From assembly GCF_003314975.1 (NCBI RefSeq), contig NZ_QNRF01000003.1, forward strand, positions 434,001-498,000: a stretch of DNA of 64,000 nt, written 5' to 3'. The position numbers and the translations under genes were made by a program. The notes under the pieces are model-generated. The model worked only from the letters and a program-made list of their open reading frames with translations, made no database searches and was not told the DNA's origin. Source of the stretch: Marinomonas aquiplantarum (GTDB taxonomy: Bacteria > Pseudomonadota > Gammaproteobacteria > Pseudomonadales > Marinomonadaceae). Shown here piece by piece: positions 1 through 8,828 of the stretch (positions are counted from its first letter, which is position 1; every line of letters begins with the position of its first letter).

Positions 1-13
1 AATTTAAAAAAGG

Positions 14-1285
14 TTATAGCGACGCTATATAACGTGGCAATTCATCAATTGAGCAAGGCACCTGTTCACCCGTTCGCATCTGCTTCACCTGACAGATACC
101 TTGATCGACTTCATCTTGCCCTATAATTACCGTCATTGCTGCGCCAGAACGATCGGCTTTCTTCATTTGGTTTTTAAAGTTACCGCCGCCACAATGACGC
201 AATACAACCCTATCTGGATTTGCTTCACGGATTTTTTCAGCCAACACAGTAGACGCCAACTCAGCTTCTTCACCTAAGCTGATCATGAAAACGTCTGTTT
301 GGTATTTCGCTACTTCTGGAACCAAATCAAGGGTTTCCAGTAGCAAAATTAAACGTTCAACACCCATTGCAAAACCAACGGCTGGCGTGGCTTTACCACC
401 CAACTGTTCGACCAAACCATCGTATCGCCCACCGGCACAGATCGTTGCTTGGGCGCCCAAATGTGTTGTTACCCACTCAAAGACCGTTTTCCCATAATAA
501 TCTAAGCCTCGAACCAGACTATTATTAATCACAAAGGGAACGTTATTGGCTGTTAAAATTGCCTGTAAACGATCAAAGTGGGCGCGTGATTCTTCACCAA
601 TAAAGTCGTCCAAGCTTGGAGCATTTTTCAGTATTTCTTGTGTCTTTGCATCTTTTGAATCCAATATGCGCAAAGGATTCGTTGTCAAACGACGTTGACT
701 GTCCTCATCCAACTGATCTTTATATTCAGTCAGATATTCCACTAAGTTAGCTTTAAACGCTTCGCGCTCAGATGCCAGACCAATGGTATTAAGCTGCAGT
801 TCAACATGCTCGATTAGGCCTAGTTGTTTCCACAGCTTTGCAGATAACACGATTAATTCTGCATCGATGTCCGCACTGGCCATTCCAAAAGACTCAACGC
901 CAATTTGATGAAACTGACGATAACGCCCTTTTTGTGGACGTTCATAACGGAACATAGGGCCGGTATACCAAAGACGCTGCACCTGATTAAACAATAATCC
1001 CGCTTGATCCGCTGCACGTACACAACTGGCCGTACCTTCAGGGCGCAAAGTGAGTGACTCACCGTTACGGTCGTCAAAGGTGTACATTTCTTTTTCAACA
1101 ATATCGGTCGTTTCACCAACACCACGTTTAAATAATTCCGTGTTTTCAACAATAGGGAAACGAATTTGTTGATAGCCGTAGGATTTAACCACATCGGCAA
1201 CTGTCTTCTCTAAGTAGAGCCAGACGGATGATTGATCAGGTAGAATGTCATTCATTCCTCTGATCGCTTGAATTTTACGAGCCAC
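14..1285 (-). CDS. hisS: Histidyl-tRNA synthetase
   Basis: Class II aminoacyl-tRNA synthetase that charges tRNA-His in the cytoplasm. The 423-residue length is normal for bacterial HisRS. Visible motifs include motif 2 (FRYERPQKGRYRQFHQ, about residue 112), the histidine-binding HisA signature LVRGLDYYGKTVFEW (about 257) and motif 3 with GFAMGVERL (about 303). The C-terminal anticodon-binding domain follows from about residue 325. The N-terminus MARKIQAIRGMNDILP is typical, so the start is secure. The gene lies 9 bp downstream of ispG, an arrangement common in gammaproteobacteria, and is probably the last gene of the pilF-rodZ-ispG-hisS operon within this window. Confidence 0.98.
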   Translation of the reverse strand: MARKIQAIRGMNDILPDQSSVWLYLEKTVADVVKSYGYQQIRFPIVENTELFKRGVGETTDIVEKEMYTFDDRNGESLTLRPEGTASCVRAADQAGLLFNQVQRLWYTGPMFRYERPQKGRYRQFHQIGVESFGMASADIDAELIVLSAKLWKQLGLIEHVELQLNTIGLASEREAFKANLVEYLTEYKDQLDEDSQRRLTTNPLRILDSKDAKTQEILKNAPSLDDFIGEESRAHFDRLQAILTANNVPFVINNSLVRGLDYYGKTVFEWVTTHLGAQATICAGGRYDGLVEQLGGKATPAVGFAMGVERLILLLETLDLVPEVAKYQTDVFMISLGEEAELASTVLAEKIREANPDRVVLRHCGGGNFKNQMKKADRSGAAMTVIIGQDEVDQGICQVKQMRTGEQVPCSIDELPRYIASL

Positions 1286-1294
1286 TATGGATCC

Positions 1295-2407
1295 TTAATT
1301 TTTCACAATGATATTAGCCATTTCCTGTTCTTTTAGAACGGCTTTCTCACGAATCTTCTTCTCTAAATCATCTACTAGGGAAACATTTTTGGTTTTACTG
1401 TCAGGTTTACCATCTTGGTAAATCAAATTATTTGGCGTACCACCCGTCAAACCTATGTCAGCTTCTTTTGCTTCACCTGGACCATTAACAATGCAACCAA
1501 TCACAGCAACATCCATTGGAATGGTGACGTCTTCTAAACGCTCTTCCAATTCATTCATGGTTTTAATCACATCAAAATTCTGACGTGAACAGCTTGGACA
1601 AGCAATAAAGTTAATACCGCGGCTACGCAATTTTAAGCTGCGTAGCATATCCCAACCGACTTTAATTTCTTGAACTGGATCGGCGGCCAATGAAACCCTT
1701 AAGGTATCACCAATGCCATCCATTAATAACAAACCTAGACCGATGGACGATTTCACTGTACCAGAACGCAACCCACCCGCCTCTGTAATCCCTAAATGCA
1801 ATGGATTATCAATTTGAGACGCTATTTTACGGTAGGCTTCGACCGTCATAAAAATATCAGATGCTTTTAAGCTCAATTTGTATTCATGAAAGTCCAACTC
1901 ATCAAAATATTGAATTTGACGAAAAGCCGATTCAACCAGCGCATCAGGGGTCGGTTCACCGTATTTTTTCTGCAAGTCTTTTTCAAGAGAGCCTGCATTA
2001 ACCCCGATTCGGATCGGAATATTTTTATCACGTGCGCAATCAACAACCGCTCGAACTCGGTCTTTGTTACCAATGTTTCCCGGGTTAATACGCAAACAAT
2101 CCACCCCATATTCAGCGACTTTCAAAGCGATTTTATAATCAAAATGAATGTCAGCGACCAATGGAATAGACACTTCTTCACGAATTCGCTTAAAGGCTTC
2201 AGCGGCATCCATAGAAGGAACAGATACTCGAACAATATCGGCGCCAGCATCCGCAATCGCTCTTATTTGAGCAACGGTGGCATCAACATCACAGGTTTCC
2301 GTATTGGTCATACTCTGAACACTGATTGGCGCACCACCGCCAACCGGCACATCACCCACCATAATTTGGCGTGATTGACGGCGTTTAATAGGTGATTCAA
2401 AATGCAT
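1295..2407 (-). CDS. ispG: 4-hydroxy-3-methylbut-2-en-1-yl diphosphate synthase (IspG/GcpE)
   Basis: Penultimate enzyme of the MEP isoprenoid pathway. It reductively opens the cyclic diphosphate MEcPP to HMBPP using a [4Fe-4S] cluster. The 370 residues match the short bacterial form. The N-terminal TIM barrel is followed by the Fe-S domain with cluster ligands in [11 protein letters not shown] (about residue 270) and [16 protein letters not shown] (about 305, where both the Cys and the Glu are ligands). It is placed 8 bp after rodZ and 9 bp before hisS, so it is almost certainly cotranscribed. Family assignment is certain from the conserved blocks. Confidence 0.98.
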   Translation of the reverse strand: MHFESPIKRRQSRQIMVGDVPVGGGAPISVQSMTNTETCDVDATVAQIRAIADAGADIVRVSVPSMDAAEAFKRIREEVSIPLVADIHFDYKIALKVAEYGVDCLRINPGNIGNKDRVRAVVDCARDKNIPIRIGVNAGSLEKDLQKKYGEPTPDALVESAFRQIQYFDELDFHEYKLSLKASDIFMTVEAYRKIASQIDNPLHLGITEAGGLRSGTVKSSIGLGLLLMDGIGDTLRVSLAADPVQEIKVGWDMLRSLKLRSRGINFIACPSCSRQNFDVIKTMNELEERLEDVTIPMDVAVIGCIVNGPGEAKEADIGLTGGTPNNLIYQDGKPDSKTKNVSLVDDLEKKIREKAVLKEQEMANIIVKN

Positions 2408-2415
2408 AAATGTCT

Positions 2416-3585
2416 CTACTTGAGCTCAAAACGAGCCAAATCTTTACGAACATAAGATGAAAAATCAAACTCTTGGCCTTTGTACTTCAAAGAGGAAACC
2501 CCTCTTGAGTAACCAAACACTACTCGATATGGAGCCTCTCCCGATAGATTCAACTCACTACCGGCCGCTTTCACACCAGAGAATAGAATTTTGCCCGTAC
2601 TATCACGAATCTCGGTCCAGCAGTCTTCACTAAAGGTAATCTGCACATCATCCAGATAAAAAGGTTGTGCTGGTGTATCTTCAACCTCTTTGACTGGCTC
2701 TTGGCTCGCCTTCACCACATCTTCTGGGCTAACACCGGCTTCTTCTAATAAAGCGACGGTTTCAGGAGACAAGCCTGTTACGACTTGATCATCAGATAAA
2801 CTTTGAGACTCTTGCGCAGGCGTTGGAGCATCATCAACAATCGTGGACTCTTGTACGTCAGTCTCTTCTAAAGGTTCAGCTGATTCTGTTGCAACCACTT
2901 CCGGTTCTGGCTCAGGTGACGCGGATTGAATAACGTCAGGACTTTCTACCTGAGCAGCGGCCGCATCACTTGTCGCCGCATCATCTGAACTTTGTGACGG
3001 CCACCAAAATACAAAAAATACCAATACCGCGACAATAACCACGGACACAAAAATAACAATGGGGTCACCTAGATGAGATTGTTTGTGAACAACCGTATCA
3101 ACCGGTTCGATACTCGGCTTAGAGACTTGTTGCTGCTCATCAAACGCACTTAATACGTCTTTTGCATCCAGCTCCAAAAGACGACTGTAACTTTTGAGGA
3201 AACCTCGTGTGAAGGTAATCGAGCGGAAGAAACTGAAATTGTTCTCTTCCATTGCTTTAACTTGATCTTGTGTAAGCTTTAATTCAGCCGCGACCTGTTT
3301 TTCATCAAACCCTAACGCCAAACGTTTTTCTCTTAAGGCTTGACCGATATTCATAGTGAATGCTTGCTGAGCCTGTTCTTCCTCGACAGGCGCGTCTTCT
3401 ACTTGCTCTTCTTGAAGTGCCGCTTGAACACTGGAATCTAAATCTGCTGTTGTCGTAACGTTTTCAGTAGCGGTGATTTGTGGCTCTTCTTCTGGTGTTT
3501 TGTCTGTTTGGCCAATGTCTGTTTCGAGAGCGTCTACTGGTTTTTCTTGTTCAAAAGGAGTGTCAATTTGTTTATCAGTTGTCAT
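2416..3585 (-). CDS. rodZ: RodZ-like cytoskeletal/cell-shape protein (HTH + DUF4115)
   Basis: Bitopic inner-membrane protein that links MreB filaments to the elongasome and sets rod shape. After an acidic, Glu/Gln-rich N-terminal extension, a cro/C1-type helix-turn-helix runs from about residue 75 ([20 protein letters not shown]). A transmembrane helix ([21 protein letters not shown]) follows, then an acidic Pro/Glu-rich periplasmic linker and a C-terminal DUF4115 beta domain. A longer reading from 3693 is open, but the ATG at 3585 has an AAGG Shine-Dalgarno 8 nt upstream and lies 1 nt after the pilF-like stop, so I chose it. The gene is translationally close-coupled to the lipoprotein gene upstream. 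Confidence 0.9.
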   Translation of the reverse strand: MTTDKQIDTPFEQEKPVDALETDIGQTDKTPEEEPQITATENVTTTADLDSSVQAALQEEQVEDAPVEEEQAQQAFTMNIGQALREKRLALGFDEKQVAAELKLTQDQVKAMEENNFSFFRSITFTRGFLKSYSRLLELDAKDVLSAFDEQQQVSKPSIEPVDTVVHKQSHLGDPIVIFVSVVIVAVLVFFVFWWPSQSSDDAATSDAAAAQVESPDVIQSASPEPEPEVVATESAEPLEETDVQESTIVDDAPTPAQESQSLSDDQVVTGLSPETVALLEEAGVSPEDVVKASQEPVKEVEDTPAQPFYLDDVQITFSEDCWTEIRDSTGKILFSGVKAAGSELNLSGEAPYRVVFGYSRGVSSLKYKGQEFDFSSYVRKDLARFELK

Positions 3586-3586
3586 G

Positions 3587-4312
3587 TCAATACCTTGAGC
3601 CATTGAGGCATGTAAAATCACTCGCATACGAGTACTTTGCCGCGTCATCCACGTGTCGATGTATATACTTGGATAAACATTTGAACTCGTCAAAATGTGC
3701 CCATCCTAGAGCAACATTTTCAAAAGTTTGGATATTATTAAAAATTATGCGAGCTTTGTCATTATTACCCTGTATTAAAACAAGATTGAGCTCAGTCAGC
3801 AAACCTATAACAGGCAATTCTGCTATTTCTTTTGCTTGATCCAAGTGCTTTTCAGCCAATTTTACATCTTCCTGACGTAAAGCACATCGAGAAAGATTTA
3901 TTTGCACAGATTGGCGTTTCGGAAAAGAAAAATCATTTGCCTGCTGAAAAAGAGAGCATGCTTTTTCCCACTCTTTTTTCGTTCCCAATATCACACCATA
4001 ATTATTAAGCAAAAAGCCGTCATTAGGGTAATATGACAAGCCCAGTTTTGACACTTTTAACGCTTGTTCCAAGTTTTCAACACTTAGCCAATACAGGCTT
4101 AATAAGCGCCAATATTCCCGCCCATGGGCAGCACTTGAAATGCCCTCTAACTGTTCTTTCGCAAGAGACCACTGCCCTAGCAATAAATGGGCTTGCGCTA
4201 AGGACAAACGCTTAGAATCCGTTAAAGGCACAACCGGAAAAGAAGAGGTATGGTGGGAACAGGCACTTAGCCATAACAGACTAACCACCCAGAGCAATTT
4301 AACCTTTAGCAT
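3587..4312 (-). CDS. PilF/PilW-like TPR lipoprotein (type IV pilus biogenesis)
   Basis: Probable outer-membrane lipoprotein pilotin with tetratricopeptide repeats. In the PilF/PilW family such proteins assist PilQ secretin assembly. Sequence evidence: a short signal peptide ending in the lipobox LSAC (lipid-modified Cys18), then helix pairs typical of TPRs (for example AKEQLEGISS and NNYGVILGTKKEWEKACSLFQQA). The position between rlmN and rodZ-ispG-hisS is the standard gammaproteobacterial location of pilF, which supports the call more than the rather divergent sequence does. The TPR region is less canonical than Pseudomonas PilF. No other pilus gene is in the window. Confidence 0.75.
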   Translation of the reverse strand: MLKVKLLWVVSLLWLSACSHHTSSFPVVPLTDSKRLSLAQAHLLLGQWSLAKEQLEGISSAAHGREYWRLLSLYWLSVENLEQALKVSKLGLSYYPNDGFLLNNYGVILGTKKEWEKACSLFQQANDFSFPKRQSVQINLSRCALRQEDVKLAEKHLDQAKEIAELPVIGLLTELNLVLIQGNNDKARIIFNNIQTFENVALGWAHFDEFKCLSKYIHRHVDDAAKYSYASDFTCLNGSRY

Positions 4313-4389
4313 ACAGACATCCTTGTCTTATTCTCATCTCTCTAGCAAAGGCAGATCCTTTATGCCCGCTATTCTAATCATCTATTTTA

Positions 4390-5505
4390 TTATTGACTTA
4401 CTTCTCTAAGCTCAATGTATTTCTGACTGCGGCGCGTCTTGTCATGAAAATCACCAACCAATTGACCACAAGCCGCATCAATATCATCACCACGAGTGGT
4501 TCGTACTGTCACCGTATAACCCGCATCCGCCAAGATTTTTTGGAAACGGCGTGTACGATTATTTGATGGCTTCTCGTAACCAGAATGCGGGAATGGATTA
4601 AATGGAATTAGATTGATCTTACACTCCAAATCCTTGAGCAATTCCGCCAATTCATGCGCCTGCTCTTCATTGTCATTCACACCCGACATCAAGGTATATT
4701 CAATCGTGATATGGCGTTTATCTGGCAAGTTGGCCAAATAGTGCTGACAAGCTTCCAATAACTCAGCAATGGGATATTTACGGTTGATTGGCACCAATTC
4801 ATCTCGCAATGGATTATTTGGCGCATGCAATGAAATCGCCAACGACACATCAGTGCGCTTAATCAACTCGTAGATTTTAGGTACCACACCCGAAGTACTC
4901 AACGTCACTCGACGCTTTGACAAGCCATAAGCATTGTCGTGCATCATTAGAATCATCGCATCGACCACAGGCTCGAAGTTCATCAAGGGCTCACCCATCC
5001 CCATCATTACCACATTAGTTACGCGGCGAGGACCATTCGGATCCATAGGGCCGAAGGATTTGATCGCGATCCAAACCTGCCCAATAATTTCAGCAGGCGT
5101 TAAGTTACGATTAAACCCTTGTTTACCAGTAGAACAAAAGCTGCAATCTAATGAACAACCAACCTGCGATGAAACACATAAAGTAGCTCGATCGCCATCA
5201 GGAATCAAAACCGTTTCGACACAATCATTCTTGCCACCTTCGGTGCGAATAATCCACTTACGGGTACCATCTTTAGAGATGTTCTGGGAGACCACCTCTG
5301 GCGCACGAATTTCACAAATCGTCTCCAACTTTGCTCGTAACGCCTTACTAACATCCGTCATTTCATCGAAACTTTCTGCCCCTTTTTGATGAATCCATTT
5401 CATCACTTGAGTGGCACGAAATTTTTTCTCACCGATGGACTCAAAGAATTCAATCAGTTTGGTTGGTGATAAACCCAGCAGGTTTACTTTTTTGGTGTCA
5501 GTCAT
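4390..5505 (-). CDS. rlmN: Dual-specificity 23S rRNA A2503 / tRNA A37 methyltransferase RlmN
   Basis: Radical-SAM enzyme that makes 2-methyladenosine at 23S rRNA position 2503 and in some tRNAs. The CxxxCxxC cluster motif reads CSLDCSFC (about residue 125), the SAM-binding GEPLMN motif follows near 177, and the second catalytic cysteine is in DIDAACGQL near the C-terminus (about 350). Length (371) fits the family. It starts the string rlmN-pilF-rodZ-ispG-hisS, all on the minus strand with small gaps. Its promoter should lie in 5506-5545, just beyond the two terminators that close ndk. Confidence 0.97.
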   Translation of the reverse strand: MTDTKKVNLLGLSPTKLIEFFESIGEKKFRATQVMKWIHQKGAESFDEMTDVSKALRAKLETICEIRAPEVVSQNISKDGTRKWIIRTEGGKNDCVETVLIPDGDRATLCVSSQVGCSLDCSFCSTGKQGFNRNLTPAEIIGQVWIAIKSFGPMDPNGPRRVTNVVMMGMGEPLMNFEPVVDAMILMMHDNAYGLSKRRVTLSTSGVVPKIYELIKRTDVSLAISLHAPNNPLRDELVPINRKYPIAELLEACQHYLANLPDKRHITIEYTLMSGVNDNEEQAHELAELLKDLECKINLIPFNPFPHSGYEKPSNNRTRRFQKILADAGYTVTVRTTRGDDIDAACGQLVGDFHDKTRRSQKYIELREVSQ

Positions 5506-5546
5506 AATTCCAGATCGCTTGCTATTTATAGCATTAAGTGTAAACG

Positions 5547-5582
5547 AAAAAAGCCTCTGAAAAGATTTTTCTTTTCAGAAGC
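5547..5582 (-). terminator. Second (distal) rho-independent terminator after ndk
   Basis: On the minus strand a stem CTGAAAAG / CTTTTCAG with a short A-rich loop is followed by GGCTTTTTT. It follows the stronger GC-rich hairpin at 5589-5610, so ndk appears to be closed by tandem terminators that isolate it from rlmN. Confidence 0.7.
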
Positions 5583-5588
5583 CTCTGT

Positions 5589-5610
5589 AAAAAAGCGGGC
5601 CAAGGCCCGC
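5589..5610 (-). terminator. Rho-independent terminator of ndk
   Basis: Perfect 7-bp GC stem GCGGGCC-TT-GGCCCGC followed on the minus strand by six T residues (5594-5589). It lies 39 bp after the ndk stop codon. A small extra palindrome TGAGCG-ATT-CGCTCA (5625-5639) lies between them. Confidence 0.9.
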
Positions 5611-5648
5611 CTTTCCAAATGCATTGAGCGAATCGCTCAGGCAGTCAA

Positions 5649-6056
5649 TTACTTACCGAAGAAGTAAGCAATTTCACGAGCTGCTGATTCTACAGAATCA
5701 GAACCGTGTACCGCATTGGCATCGATAGATGTTGCGTAGTCTGCACGCAATGTTCCAGCCGCTGCTTCTTTCGGGTTAGTTGCGCCCATTAGTTCACGGT
5801 GACGAAGAACCGCACCTTCACCTTCAAGAACAGAAACCACAACAGGACCAGAGGTCATGAAAGCAACCAAATCTTTGTAGAAAGGACGCTCTTTGTGCTC
5901 AGCGTAAAAACCGCCAGCCAATTCGTCGTCAAGTTGAATCATTTTCGCTTCAACAATTTTAAAACCAGCACGCTCAAAACGAGTGTAGATTTCACCGATT
6001 ACATTTTTAGCAACCGCATCTGGCTTGATGATAGATAGAGTGCGTTCTAACGCCAT
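5649..6056 (-). CDS. ndk: Nucleoside diphosphate kinase
   Basis: Transfers the gamma phosphate between nucleoside triphosphates and diphosphates through a phosphohistidine. The 135-residue product begins [15 protein letters not shown]; the catalytic histidine is in NAVHGSDS near residue 112 and the nucleotide-binding [11 protein letters not shown] motif precedes it. The ORF is open further upstream, but the ATG at 6056 has a GGAG Shine-Dalgarno about 8 nt upstream and matches the family N-terminus exactly. The protein is slightly shorter than the E. coli one (143). It is monocistronic, with its own terminators. Confidence 0.97.
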   Translation of the reverse strand: MALERTLSIIKPDAVAKNVIGEIYTRFERAGFKIVEAKMIQLDDELAGGFYAEHKERPFYKDLVAFMTSGPVVVSVLEGEGAVLRHRELMGATNPKEAAAGTLRADYATSIDANAVHGSDSVESAAREIAYFFGK

Positions 6057-6223
6057 GGTATAACTCCAAATTAATTTTTTATGGGTGATGACTAGTTTGA
6101 CAAAAAACACAAAAGCCATGACCCAGGACTTAAAAGTTTCAGCGCGTGGATTATACGCATCAATTTATGAAAATTGTATGCTCATTAGCAAAAAATTGTG
6201 TTTTATTATCAATTTAAAAGAAA

Positions 6224-8323
6224 TTAAAGAAGCTTTCGAAAATCATCATAAGTTAAAGGTCGGCTAAACAGATAGCCCTGAAGAAAATGACAGCCATGCG
6301 CCTTTAAAAACGCTTTTTGCTCTTCTTTTTCGACGCCTTCAGCAATCACTTCCAACTTCAAACTGGTTGCCATGGCGATGATGGCTTTGACAATGGCTTG
6401 ATTACTTTCATGCTCCATCAAATTAAACACAAATGACTGATCTATCTTTAAATAGTCGATAGGGAGCTTTTGCAAATAAGACAATGAACTGTAGCCTGTT
6501 CCAAAATCGTCAATCGCAACACTCACCCCCATCTTTCGAATTTCCTGAAGAAAATCGCTAACTTTATCAAAGTCGTCGACCAATACACCTTCTGTCAATT
6601 CAAGCTCAAGATATTTAGCATTGAGACCACTTTCTTTCAAAGTGCATCTAATAAAGTCCAGTAAGCTACGATCATTCACTTGAGATGGGGATAAATTAAT
6701 AGATAGCTTTATATATTTTCCCTGACGATGTAGCTCTGATAATAACCTAATAGACTCCTCAATAACCCACTTACCTATTTTGATGATTAAACCTGTTTGC
6801 TCAGCGATAGGAATAAATTCAGCAGGCGAAACCATCCCTAGATCTGGACGGTACCAGCGAATCAACGCTTCAGCCTGCGTAATGTTCTCTGAGGACAAGT
6901 TGAGTACTGGCTGCAAATAAAGTTCAAATTGCTTTTTTTCTATTGCCTCACGTAATGCAGACTCCATTTCTATCCGTTTGCGCGAGCTGTCCTTAAGGTC
7001 TTCAGAATAAAACTGAATAACGCTTTTTACATTTTGCTTGGCCGTAAAAGAGGCCAAGTCTGCATACTTCATTAACTCTTCAGCACTCAGACCATCTTTA
7101 GGGTAGTGAACCCCTCCTATACTCAAGCCAACACTGCATTTAAATTCGTCCTCTGCGTAATAAGGCTCCTTAACAGCTGAAATCATTTGACCTGCAAGCG
7201 ACTCGCATTTTGTATAATCAATGTCACGCACTATGATAGAGAATTCATTTCCGCCTATTCGCGCAAAGACATCATTAGAACTCAGCAAAGGTCTAATGCG
7301 ATCGACGATTTCTTTCAAGACGAGATCACCGACAGAAAAACCAAACTCTTCATTCGTTCGTTTCAAGTGCTTCACATCTAACAATAAGACATAAAAGCTC
7401 TGATTCGTTTCGATAGACGTTTCTAAATATTGCCAAAAATATTGGCGATTCGGTAAATTAGTAAGAGCATCAAAATAGGTTAACTTTTCATTACTTTGCT
7501 TAAGGTATTTCTCTCGGGTGATGTCCGTAACCAAAAATAACCAGCCACTACGATCTCCTGATTCATCTTTTACAGGGCTAACTGTTAATTGCAACCAACG
7601 ACTCAGAGCGGGGGGGTGAAGCCAATAAATCTCGCCATTCCAACGACTGCCAGTCTCCAAAACTCGTTCGAAGCCAGAAAATTGACTGTGACAAAGTTCA
7701 AGTAGCAAATCGGCTGGAGATCCGTCGTCATTCGGTGACATTTCAAACAAATTATAAAGTGCTAAATTTTGCTCCAGCCTTTGCATATTTGCATCGAGAA
7801 TCGCAACCCCAAATTCAGCATGATCAATTACCTCTTTAACTGGAAATTCTACGCCTTTAACCTGTTCAGAACCCGACGCCAAAGATTCAACTCTGTCACG
7901 AATAAGTTCATGCTGCTCCAAAACTTTATCATTTGAAATAAGAAGCTCTCGTGCAGATTGAAGCATTCCCTGTCTTTTATTAAACTCGTTCTCCATATTA
8001 AAAAGAACAAGATAATCTATTCCTCTACTAAAAATCGCCGCAGCTTCTAATCGCAGTAAAGCATCTTCAGTTTGCTCACTCCAAACCCCTGAATTAATTC
8101 TTCCATCTGTTTTTAATTGCCAAAATTCATCCGCATCAAAAAGAAAATCGACTAAGAAAAAGGGGCTGTCATCAATAACACATAGCTCACCTTTCAATTT
8201 ATTCTCAAACAGTGTAATAAACCAAGGAGCATTTCCATAAAGCACCATAAATTTATCGTTTTCAACTCGCTGCAAAATAGCACAGTCAAAGAGGCCTAGC
8301 TCTTGAAAAAACGATGCTTTCAT
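6224..8323 (-). CDS. PAS-GGDEF-EAL cyclic-di-GMP signalling protein
   Basis: Cyclic-di-GMP turnover protein of 699 residues. About 165 N-terminal residues match nothing I recognise. A PAS-like domain follows (about 165-270, ending in the LFLVTDITREKYLKQ linker), then a GGDEF domain (about 280-440) and an EAL domain (about 450-699). The GGDEF signature reads IGGNEF, so its first acidic residue is Asn, which usually impairs diguanylate cyclase activity. The EAL domain keeps its catalytic set: EALIRW, INLSPSQ, ELELTE, AIDDFGTGYSS, KIDQSF and EGVE. I infer a phosphodiesterase with a regulatory GGDEF. It lies 1 nt after the small-GTPase gene, last in a four-gene operon, so the GTPase may act on its N-terminal region. 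Confidence 0.9.
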   Translation of the reverse strand: MKASFFQELGLFDCAILQRVENDKFMVLYGNAPWFITLFENKLKGELCVIDDSPFFLVDFLFDADEFWQLKTDGRINSGVWSEQTEDALLRLEAAAIFSRGIDYLVLFNMENEFNKRQGMLQSARELLISNDKVLEQHELIRDRVESLASGSEQVKGVEFPVKEVIDHAEFGVAILDANMQRLEQNLALYNLFEMSPNDDGSPADLLLELCHSQFSGFERVLETGSRWNGEIYWLHPPALSRWLQLTVSPVKDESGDRSGWLFLVTDITREKYLKQSNEKLTYFDALTNLPNRQYFWQYLETSIETNQSFYVLLLDVKHLKRTNEEFGFSVGDLVLKEIVDRIRPLLSSNDVFARIGGNEFSIIVRDIDYTKCESLAGQMISAVKEPYYAEDEFKCSVGLSIGGVHYPKDGLSAEELMKYADLASFTAKQNVKSVIQFYSEDLKDSSRKRIEMESALREAIEKKQFELYLQPVLNLSSENITQAEALIRWYRPDLGMVSPAEFIPIAEQTGLIIKIGKWVIEESIRLLSELHRQGKYIKLSINLSPSQVNDRSLLDFIRCTLKESGLNAKYLELELTEGVLVDDFDKVSDFLQEIRKMGVSVAIDDFGTGYSSLSYLQKLPIDYLKIDQSFVFNLMEHESNQAIVKAIIAMATSLKLEVIAEGVEKEEQKAFLKAHGCHFLQGYLFSRPLTYDDFRKLL

Positions 8324-8324
8324 A

Positions 8325-8828
8325 TCAACCTACTTTTGTTTTCAAAGCCAATTCAGCGATAGCCAGAAACATATTTTCAACACCCTCTCCAGTCTTTGCA
8401 CTGGTCTGAAAATTCGCCTCAATCATCGCCAAACCATCATTTTCCGCCACACCATCCCAACCATCTGCTTTTGGCAAATCACTTTTATTAATGACCATCA
8501 CAACAGGAACATCTTTTTCTGCTTTAATCATTCGACAGATTTCCAAGCCATCAAGTAAAGACTGTGGCCTAGTCTGATCCACCACAACAATAGCAGCAGC
8601 TGACCCACGTAAATATTTTGGGTTAAAACCCGCATAGCGATCTACCCCCTCTATATCCCACAACATCAACTGAACAGAAGAATCACCGACATCCACTACC
8701 TTTTTGTCAATTTTCACACCAATACTGGTTAAATATCGGTCTGAAAAAATCCCTTCAACATACTGCTTGACCAAACTGGTTTTTCCAACAGCAGATGCTC
8801 CTAGCATACAAATCTTTTTTTGTATCAT
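8325..8828 (-). CDS. Ras/Rab-like small GTPase
   Basis: Single-domain P-loop GTPase of 167 residues resembling eukaryotic Rab proteins and bacterial MglA/Rup-type GTPases. G1 is GASAVGKTS (about 10-18), G2 is TSIGVKI (T about 35), G3 is WDIEG (about 58), G4 is NKSD (about 115) and G5 is TSAKTG (about 143). After G3 the sequence reads WDIEGVDRY where Ras-family proteins have WDTAGQE, so the catalytic glutamine is replaced by Val. There is no C-terminal prenylation cysteine. The ATG directly follows the TAA of the OmpA-like gene and the stop is 1 nt before the EAL gene, so translation is coupled. Inference: a slow nucleotide switch between the envelope protein and the c-di-GMP enzyme. Confidence 0.9.
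   Translation of the reverse strand: MIQKKICMLGASAVGKTSLVKQYVEGIFSDRYLTSIGVKIDKKVVDVGDSSVQLMLWDIEGVDRYAGFNPKYLRGSAAAIVVVDQTRPQSLLDGLEICRMIKAEKDVPVVMVINKSDLPKADGWDGVAENDGLAMIEANFQTSAKTGEGVENMFLAIAELALKTKVG

Noticed and set aside
4934-5389. Plus-strand ORF of 151 codons over rlmN
   Set aside because: It is antisense to a well-conserved gene and has no family features or start signal.
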